DNA of 64,000 nucleotides, taken from NCBI GenBank assembly GCA_030512335.1, contig JAULSU010000004.1:5084001-5148000 (forward strand), in the 5' to 3' direction. This DNA is from Immersiella caudata (Eukaryota > Ascomycota > Sordariomycetes > Sordariales > Lasiosphaeriaceae). Shown here in pieces: positions 54,798-61,408 of this stretch; position 1 is the stretch's first letter; each line of letters opens with the position of its first letter. Position numbers and translations under genes: made by a program. Under the pieces are notes generated by a model. That model searched no databases, was not told where the DNA came from, and saw only the letters and a list, made by a program, of their open reading frames with translations.

Positions 54798-56294
54798 ATG
54801 TCGCAGGCTCAGCTCTCTCGACTCCTCCCATTGCCGGACGACGAGCTGAAGCAGGTGCTCGAATACGCATCCACGCTATCCAAAACCGAAGCCGCTGACC
54901 ACTTCACCAATTTGCTTGGCGACTCTCCAGCAGTGGTCGACTTCATCTCCTCGTTCAACGCCCGTCGCGCCGACCCAAAAGCCCCCTCCCCTGCTGCGCC
55001 CAGCTCAGGCCCGGCCTCTGAAGTCGAAGGAGTTCCGAGGTCCAATCGCGGGCACAAGAAGAAGAAGGCTCCCGCCATCCACACACCGCCGCCGCGCCAA
55101 GTCGCAGCGTTCAATGTCGGGCCCGGGGCTGTCTACAACAAGAAGGACCAGCTCGATGATTACATATCGCGGAAGCCTGGAGCTTCGACGACTTCCAACG
55201 CGCAACCTACCCCGAGCAGGGCGCCGCTGTTGAAGTCGGCCACACCGCCTCCCCAGCCATCCAAGCTCCCTCCCTCCGCCGCAGGCACGCTGGTTTCAGA
55301 CCTCGGCCTCAAACCGAAACCCCGATCGAACCCTACCTCAAGATCCTCCACGCCCGGCCCTTCGTCAAGAAACAATGCCAATACCACAAAAGTTTCCATC
55401 ACGGGCGGCGTGCCCATGAAGGGCGCCTCAACCGCCCTGAGCGATCTCGACCAGGCTATCCGCTCCCTCGAGATCACGACCAACCCGACACACGCCTCGA
55501 ACTCAGCTGCAGGCATCGCGTCTCGAAGATGCAACTGTGTCGCAGCACAACATCCGCTCCTCGCTGCGGCGCCAAATTGCCAAAGCTGCGGGAAAGTAAT
55601 ATGCATCAAAGAGGGCCTCGGACCCTGCACGTTCTGCGGGGAGCCGCTCCTCAGCTCATCCGAGGTCCAAGATATGATCAAGGAGCTCAGGGCAGAGAGA
55701 GGGCGGGAAAGAATGGCAGCGGATCGAGAGGCGCACAGGAGGGCAGACGTTGGCGGAACGCCACGACCATTCACGAAACCCAGGGGCGATCCTATGAGTG
55801 CAGCCGAGTCCAAGGCGCTAGAACACAGGGACAGGCTTCTCGGGTTCCAAGCCCAGAACGCCCAAAGAACAACAATCCGAGATGAAGTGGCTGATTTCGA
55901 TGTCTCCGTTTCGGGTAGCATGTGGGCGAGCCCAGAGGAGAGGGCCCTGGCGCTCAAGAAGCAGCAAAAGCTACTTCGCGAGATGGATTGGAACGCGCTG
56001 CCAGAGTACGAGAAGAGACAGCAGGTGGTCAGCATCGACATAACTGGCAGGAAGGTCTTTAAGAAGATGGCCAAGATTGAGCGGCCGAAAACCCCTGAAG
56101 ATCCCGCCACCAGCAGTAGCACCGCGCTGAGGGAAACGGATGGCAATAGGGGGCAGGGCGGTGCGTTTAGCGCAAACCCGCTCATGGGTGGCTTGATCAG
56201 GCCGGTTTATGAGAAGAGCGGTGAGGACAAGCTTGAAGGGAGGAAGGACCAGGACAAACGATGGCGAAAAGTGCAGGATGATCTTGAGTTGTAG
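54798..56294 (+). CDS. ASC-1/TRIP4 (Rqt4) homologue, zf-C2HC5 protein
   Basis: A single-exon protein of 498 residues. Residues about 8-55 form a small helical N-terminal domain (LLPLPDDELKQVLEYASTLSKTEAADHFTNLLG). The zf-C2HC5 domain is at 243-284: RRCNCVAAQHPLL...CQSCGKVICIKEGLGPCTFCGEPL, with Cys245, Cys247, His252, Cys261, Cys264, Cys269, Cys277 and Cys280 as ligand candidates. This domain defines the TRIP4/ASC-1 family; the yeast member Rqt4 works in the RQT complex that splits collided ribosomes. A charged coiled region with a conserved-looking SMWASPEERALALKKQQKLLREMDW follows. The ASCH domain found in animal TRIP4 is absent, as in fungi. It should be cytosolic and ribosome-linked by homology. 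Confidence 0.85.
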   Translation: MSQAQLSRLLPLPDDELKQVLEYASTLSKTEAADHFTNLLGDSPAVVDFISSFNARRADPKAPSPAAPSSGPASEVEGVPRSNRGHKKKKAPAIHTPPPRQVAAFNVGPGAVYNKKDQLDDYISRKPGASTTSNAQPTPSRAPLLKSATPPPQPSKLPPSAAGTLVSDLGLKPKPRSNPTSRSSTPGPSSRNNANTTKVSITGGVPMKGASTALSDLDQAIRSLEITTNPTHASNSAAGIASRRCNCVAAQHPLLAAAPNCQSCGKVICIKEGLGPCTFCGEPLLSSSEVQDMIKELRAERGRERMAADREAHRRADVGGTPRPFTKPRGDPMSAAESKALEHRDRLLGFQAQNAQRTTIRDEVADFDVSVSGSMWASPEERALALKKQQKLLREMDWNALPEYEKRQQVVSIDITGRKVFKKMAKIERPKTPEDPATSSSTALRETDGNRGQGGAFSANPLMGGLIRPVYEKSGEDKLEGRKDQDKRWRKVQDDLEL

Positions 56295-57179
56295 GGGTTG
56301 GCCTCAAAGCCTTGCATCCCATAGATATGGAAGAGTCACTTGAGCTCAGAGCTCCTTGGAGTTGACGTCCAGCGAAGCATATCCCCGCGGCCCACTCCAA
56401 GTACTAGTACCAGGCGGTCAAGCATGAGCGAATGCACTGATGCTTTGGTGGGCAGCATCCCACGCCGCGCCGCCGTTCCCGGCCGGAGAAGCGGGACCCC
56501 GCAAGACGCCGACAGCTTCCAATTCACCGAAGAAGCGGAAGGCTCGTCCTGCTAAAACCCAATACGACGTTTTGCAAAATTTCCCAGTGCTGTCTGGTAC
56601 GCCGTGACCTCACTCTGGTTTCGAGCCGGCCATCCGGCCAAAAGATGTGCCGCTGGCAGTCGCCATTCGCTGGCGCGCTGCAGCCACATCAATGCAGGAC
56701 ATTGGAAGGTGCTTGAAACCATTGTGGTGTGCTGTGATGATTGGGCCGCTCTCGGTGAGGTGGCCTGAGGTCCAATTGTTTCGGGAGCTCTGCAAACTGA
56801 CATGCATGCTGGCCGGACCTCAATGCATGAGACTGCGCCTTTGACAATTGGCAGGCACGACGCGGCTTTTCCCAATGACGAATTTTAAATCTTTCTTGCT
56901 GCCACAGGGTTCTCCGTTTTCCGTCCTCACTTTTTTGCCTTCATTCCCGTCGTCGTTACTGTTGTACAATCGAGGCATCGCACAACACTTTGTTCGCGTC
57001 CTGAGGACGCCAATCTCAAACCCAGCTTCTACCAGCTCACATATCGTCGGGAGCATCGTCTGCGGAGACCCCTAACCCTGTCATCCGGGACTGTGAGTTG
57101 TGCCACGCTTTTCACCTCCGTCAATCATCTAACGGAGGAGATAGACGGCTTCCAGTGTGCCATTGAGAAGGTCTTCGCA
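56295..57179. other. Intergenic
   Basis: 885 bp between two plus-strand genes. A T/C-rich stretch near 56880-56960 probably belongs to the promoter of the next gene. No gene is recognised. Confidence 0.35.
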
Positions 57180-58589
57180 ATGGCGGCCTATTCTCCGCCA
57201 GAGCGTGGCGATGCAGAGCCTCCGGATTCGGAAACGAGCGAGTGCCGCTATTGCCGGGGCTCCTGCCGGCTTTGGCAGCCGCTTCCCGGTCTTCGTCCAC
57301 CAACGCTCAGCCAGCTCCCTATACCCGGCCAGGTGGTTGGTCATTTGTATCCTCAACCCAGACCAGGCTGGCCCTCGTACTCCCGCCAGGTAGAAAGCGA
57401 CTCTTACGTTCGACCAGTGGACTCTTACATTCGACTAGTGTCGTCCCCTTCCTATACTGAGAGGTTCCGGGAATGGCGCAAGCAGCATCAAGAGGCTTAC
57501 GAGTCGATCGAGCTGTCGTGGAATGGTGAAATTGTTCCACGGAGGCCCGGTGTCTCTCCTGGTCAACGTAAACGGGATGCGCGGGCTGCTGGGAATACCA
57601 GTTTGTTGGGAGGGAGTGGTGGCAGGGATGTCCAGGGGCACTTATTGTACTACAATCCCTGGAGCTCCGCGCTCGATGCCCTCTTGGACGAGCTAGACGA
57701 GCGAAGGCTGCGGACCGGAAACCTCTTCGTCTTCAAGTACTATGACGACCTGAAACCCCGGTATTCGCTCAGAAGGGGGAGGTTTTTCGCCGTCACGCCT
57801 ATTGCCGATCGCGCCGCCAAAGTCCTCGAAACCTCCGACACTGGAAACTGGAGCCCGCACCGGTTTGCCGGAGATGCTCTTCCCTACCCGTCCTCGAGCC
57901 GGAATCCAGCGACTGGCGACACCTTGTCTGCATTTGGAGCAGTCCTGGCGCCTCAGATTACCCCGCACAAGAAGCGACGCGTTACGCTTGAAGGCGCCTC
58001 AGCCGGCGGGGTTCAGATTCGTCTTTCTCTCCTAGCTCGCCTTCGCCAACTACAGGGTTGGGAGGAGATCATTATTCAGGCCAATGACCTTGCCAGCAAC
58101 TCTACACCCTTTTTGCAACAATATGGCGAGCCCGGAGCGCCCCAATCACCGGATGAGGAGTTGCGACCATCACAGGGGGCTGTCCATCTCACCTCCATCG
58201 CTGAGCTTCGACTTCATCTCCTCAAGTCTCACCACCGACCTCAGGGCATCCTCCGATCTCGCGTGCAGAGCCGCAGCCTTCTCAGACGTCCTCTAAATTA
58301 CCGGGTACATCACAGCAGTGGAAGCTGCATTTATTTTGAAGTATCCCGCCGCAGCCTTCGATCTCAGTCAACAGTCTGTGCCCCTCCGCCATCATGCCTT
58401 TGGCCTCTATCACAACGGAGTGGGATGCGGTCACACAGTCAACCACGCTACCAGGAAGTTTCTCTGGTTTCAGCCTACCGTCGACAACGCGGTTGTCACC
58501 ACGACTTTCGCCTCCGCCAAAGTCACAGGAGAGCATCACCAGCCGCGCGACGGAGCGCAGTGATTCCCCGATCAGGTCAACAACCATGA
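57180..58589 (+). CDS. Unrecognised Arg/Ser/Pro-rich protein
   Basis: A continuous frame of 469 residues from the first ATG at 57180 (MAAYSPPERGDAEPPDSE). A C-rich patch (CRYCRGSCRLW) lies near the start. The middle (about 90-300) looks coding, with helices such as WSSALDALLDELDERRLRTGNLFVFKYYDDLKP, a RGRFFAVTPIADRAAKVLE stretch and a basic HKKRRV. From about residue 370 the text turns into Arg/Ser/His-rich sequence (RSRVQSRSLLRRPLNYRVHHS...), which may mean that the true gene has an intron there and ends in another frame. No membrane segment or signal peptide is seen. I do not recognise a family; it might belong with the adjacent C2H2 gene, 324 bp downstream on the same strand. Confidence 0.4.
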   Translation: MAAYSPPERGDAEPPDSETSECRYCRGSCRLWQPLPGLRPPTLSQLPIPGQVVGHLYPQPRPGWPSYSRQVESDSYVRPVDSYIRLVSSPSYTERFREWRKQHQEAYESIELSWNGEIVPRRPGVSPGQRKRDARAAGNTSLLGGSGGRDVQGHLLYYNPWSSALDALLDELDERRLRTGNLFVFKYYDDLKPRYSLRRGRFFAVTPIADRAAKVLETSDTGNWSPHRFAGDALPYPSSSRNPATGDTLSAFGAVLAPQITPHKKRRVTLEGASAGGVQIRLSLLARLRQLQGWEEIIIQANDLASNSTPFLQQYGEPGAPQSPDEELRPSQGAVHLTSIAELRLHLLKSHHRPQGILRSRVQSRSLLRRPLNYRVHHSSGSCIYFEVSRRSLRSQSTVCAPPPSCLWPLSQRSGMRSHSQPRYQEVSLVSAYRRQRGCHHDFRLRQSHRRASPAARRSAVIPRSGQQP

Positions 58590-58913
58590 GACGACGGTTC
58601 TTACACAGATGAGAGTCGTCATGACCATCGGTTCAGGGCCGTTCAGTGATACCGGCGGGATTAAGCCACATCCGAAGATGCGCAGGAATAACTGGCACCG
58701 CAAGGGTGTGCGCATGCGCGAGGGAAACTGGGAAACCCAGTTCAGCAAGCGATGGGACAAGTGCCGATGTGACCTGGTCATGTCGTTAAACTGCCCAATT
58801 CGCGAAGTCTCGCCCAAAGCAACCGTCTTCGGACACCACAGCATCCATCATCACTCACAACCACCAAGGGCTCACAACCATTGACTCTGCCTGTCCACAC
58901 CGAAAGGCCGACC

Positions 58914-59639
58914 ATGAATTCCTACACTCAGGGCTACGGCCCCTACTTTCACAACGTCCGGGGCCGGCTGTTCCTCACTGTCGAAGTCCCATCTCCTCCC
59001 ATCAACCCCTTCCCCGTGGTCGATTGGCAAGCAGAGAGTGACCTTCTCCTCGGTGGGGCTTTGTTACAATACACGCTTCACGAAGGACTCTCTGCGCCGC
59101 CACTGAACGGCGCGGCGCCCATCACTCCGCAACCAGGTGTCAACCTGAACACAATCGGGACCCAGCCTGGACTCATCCCCCCTCCCAACGATCATCCGAT
59201 ACCGGACTGGGTATTGGACCCCTTGGTGCCGCCTCCCGCGGCTCAGACTTTGATGCCAATTCCTCAGGAGCCAGTGGATCTAGGCCTGGACCCTTCGAAC
59301 GCCGCACTTCTGCTAATCTTTTCACCTCCACTTCCTGGCCAAGGTGCCCCGTCACCCCCCACTCCGGCCATAGTAGACCCTCGGAACATGAATCCTGTTC
59401 TCGAGGCTACAGCACACCACATAAACGTGGCAGTAAACCGATTTAGCTGCCCACTGTGCTTCAGGGCTCACGCCACCAAACGAACTTTCCATCGGCATCT
59501 ATGGACGCATCACAGGCCATATGCCCAGCAAAACAACATTCCATCCGAATACGAGGAATGCGGCATCTGCCACCGGAACATGAGGAGGGATAATCTCAAG
59601 CGGCATACCGATACGCGACACGGGGGCAGGCTTGCGTAG
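58914..59639 (+). CDS. Small C2H2 zinc-finger protein
   Basis: A protein of 241 residues from the ATG at 58914. Residues 1 to about 160 are Pro/Leu-rich and without clear domains (PPINPFPVVDW, PQPGVNLNTIGTQPGLIPP). Two C2H2 fingers lie at the C-terminus: FSCPLCFRAHATKRTFHRHLWTHH and ECGICHRNMRRDNLKRHTDTRHG, each with the C-x2-C...H-x3-4-H spacing. This is a typical layout for small fungal DNA-binding regulators, and nuclear location is expected. There may be an upstream exon. The hairpin-rich tract begins 25 bp after the stop. Confidence 0.65.
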   Translation: MNSYTQGYGPYFHNVRGRLFLTVEVPSPPINPFPVVDWQAESDLLLGGALLQYTLHEGLSAPPLNGAAPITPQPGVNLNTIGTQPGLIPPPNDHPIPDWVLDPLVPPPAAQTLMPIPQEPVDLGLDPSNAALLLIFSPPLPGQGAPSPPTPAIVDPRNMNPVLEATAHHINVAVNRFSCPLCFRAHATKRTFHRHLWTHHRPYAQQNNIPSEYEECGICHRNMRRDNLKRHTDTRHGGRLA

Positions 59640-59664
59640 GGTATTGGATATACTCTTCATATAT

Positions 59665-59769
59665 AACAGCTCTCACGACGCGGTTTTTACGCGTCATTTG
59701 TCGGTCTAAGCTGTTTTCATTGCCGAGGCTTTTTAGCCTCGTGTCAATAAACAGTCGGGAGCAGTCCCG
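59665..59769 (+). other. Array of perfect hairpins (possible structured RNA or solo LTR)
   Basis: Four perfect stems within 105 bp. P1 AACAGCT (59665-59671) with AGCTGTT (59709-59715), enclosing P2 GACGCG (59677-59682) with CGCGTC (59690-59695); then P3 CGAGGCT (59724-59730) with AGCCTCG (59735-59741) around a TTTT loop; then P4 CGGGA (59756-59760) with TCCCG (59765-59769) around GCAG. A TATA-like word precedes the array and CAATAAA lies between P3 and P4. These signs fit a transcribed structured element such as an LTR R-region, or a 3' UTR structure of the C2H2 gene. Confidence 0.55.
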
Positions 59770-60251
59770 CGCGTGGCCGTCGTTTCTTTACTTCGTTTAC
59801 AGATACCCAACCGATGTGCACACGATACCGACATGCAGCCAAGCTGCAAGGGATAACAGGATTTCCAAAACTGAAAACGTGCGGGAGGACGGGGGAAAGT
59901 ACAGTAGCTACGTATGGCGGGTATGGAATCTCAGAGGGTTACCCTTTTGGTCAAGCTCTTGTGCTCTAGGGAGTACAGTCTCGGGTCCGGATGCATCTTG
60001 TTTGGTCGTTTTGCTGTTCAATGCGGGCCTGGACAGTTTCACAGAGCCGTATTTTCCTCTTTTTGTTTTTACCCGTGGTTCTCAGTCCCACAAGATGATT
60101 ATACCCTCTTTGGCAGAAGAGCGAGTAAGATACGATGAGCGGAGATATAGAAGCCATAGCGGTTCTGAAAAGAATCTCGCATTATCCAACGTTTCTAAAC
60201 CACTCAGGAGATCGAACAAGATCCGGAGCCAGACCTCTTTGTGGAGACTGG

Positions 60252-60312
60252 TTAAAAGGAACATGGATTAAAAGGAACATGGACTAAAAGGAACATGGAC
60301 TAAAAGGAACAA
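60252..60312 (+). repeat. 16-bp tandem repeat, about four copies
   Basis: Units TTAAAAGGAACATGGA (60252-60267 and 60268-60283), CTAAAAGGAACATGGA (60284-60299) and a diverged fourth (from 60300). Confidence 0.9.
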
Positions 60313-61408
60313 TGGGATTCCCTTCGCTTTGTTGCTGCCCCAACAGCTCTGGCTTTCACATTTTGGCGACAACCTTGAAAAAGTGGACCTCATGGACTCT
60401 GATCCCTTCCAGCCATTTCATCAGACGGCTGGTGTCAAAAAGCAGGGCTCAAAAGGAAAGAACATACAAAGGCACCAGCAGAATAGAGGCCTTTAACAGG
60501 TAAGCCAAGCGTTATTAGCACTAGGAAGTGGTGTTGTGCGGTGTTGATCAGGGCTCCTTTGATACTATCAGGCCTCCTTCGATGTTATCAAGGCCTTTAA
60601 AATATAATAACACCGTTTGCAATGAATATAAGGCAGTCTAAGATTTTAAACAATGTCACATAAAATGCAGCTGACGCCGTCTTCTGTCTGTTAGCTGAAA
60701 GGCCTTTGCTAGTCTGAGCAGCCTGTTTTTGCACGGAGCAGATAGCACCTTTTCTCTGACCGGGGCATTCGTACAATACCAAGGAGTCACCGATCTAACC
60801 ACTCCCCTGGCCCTCACTAGTTCATCAATGGAGAGCAGACTGCATCCCGAGTTCTCCAATAGGTATGGTTGTAGGTATATGATAGTTTGATGTCGACTCC
60901 CCCATGGCGAATTCAGCAAGCGGTGCGGGGTGGCGAGTCTCAGGGGTAGTAAACAAACACCCCGCATCGGCGCACGCTGACATCAGACTTGCCCCGCACG
61001 TGTGGGAGAAACGACTCCGACATTCATCCTGCCCGCTCAATTAATAGCAGCCCATGCCTTTTTGAGTTCCTAGCAGGCCTTCCTCTTCGAGATAAAGGGC
61101 ATCGAAAGATCTTCCGGATACTTTTTTTGCATTTTAACAACGCCCTTTCCAGGTTAGAGGGCTCACGCACGGTCTGTGGGGTCAAACTCATGTTCCCCTC
61201 CAAGTCAACTACGGACACGACAGGGACACGAAAACAACGCAAATCGCTGGTAAAATAAGCTATATTCCTGGTCTATCTCTGTTCATAAGGCATAAGCGCG
61301 TCCGCGCCGTCGCTGCATAAAGCCAACTCTCTCCTCACAACACGCTGTTCATACCGTGTCGCATCACTTGGTCTCCCCTCTCAACAGCTACACATACAGA
61401 GACGGGCA

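Larger units (their letters stand above)
59640..61408. other. Gene-poor tract with hairpins and tandem repeat
   Basis: About 1.8 kb, richer in A/T than its flanks. It contains the hairpin array (59665-59769), a CATATATAA TATA-like word just before it (59659-59667), a CAATAAA polyadenylation-like word (59745-59751), and the 16-bp tandem repeat (60252-60312). The minus-strand frame at 61024-61242 (KCKKSIRKIFRCPLSRRGRPARNSKRH) looks like a fragment but cannot be assigned. Confidence 0.4.

Noticed and set aside
54200..54799. 199-codon minus-strand frame upstream of the TRIP4-like gene
   Set aside because: It has no motif and covers the promoter and start region of a well-supported gene on the other strand.
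58282..58587. 101-codon minus-strand frame (MVVDLIGESLRSVARLV...)
   Set aside because: It looks somewhat protein-like, but it has no extension, no neighbouring exon and no known motif, and it overlaps the tail of the plus-strand frame.
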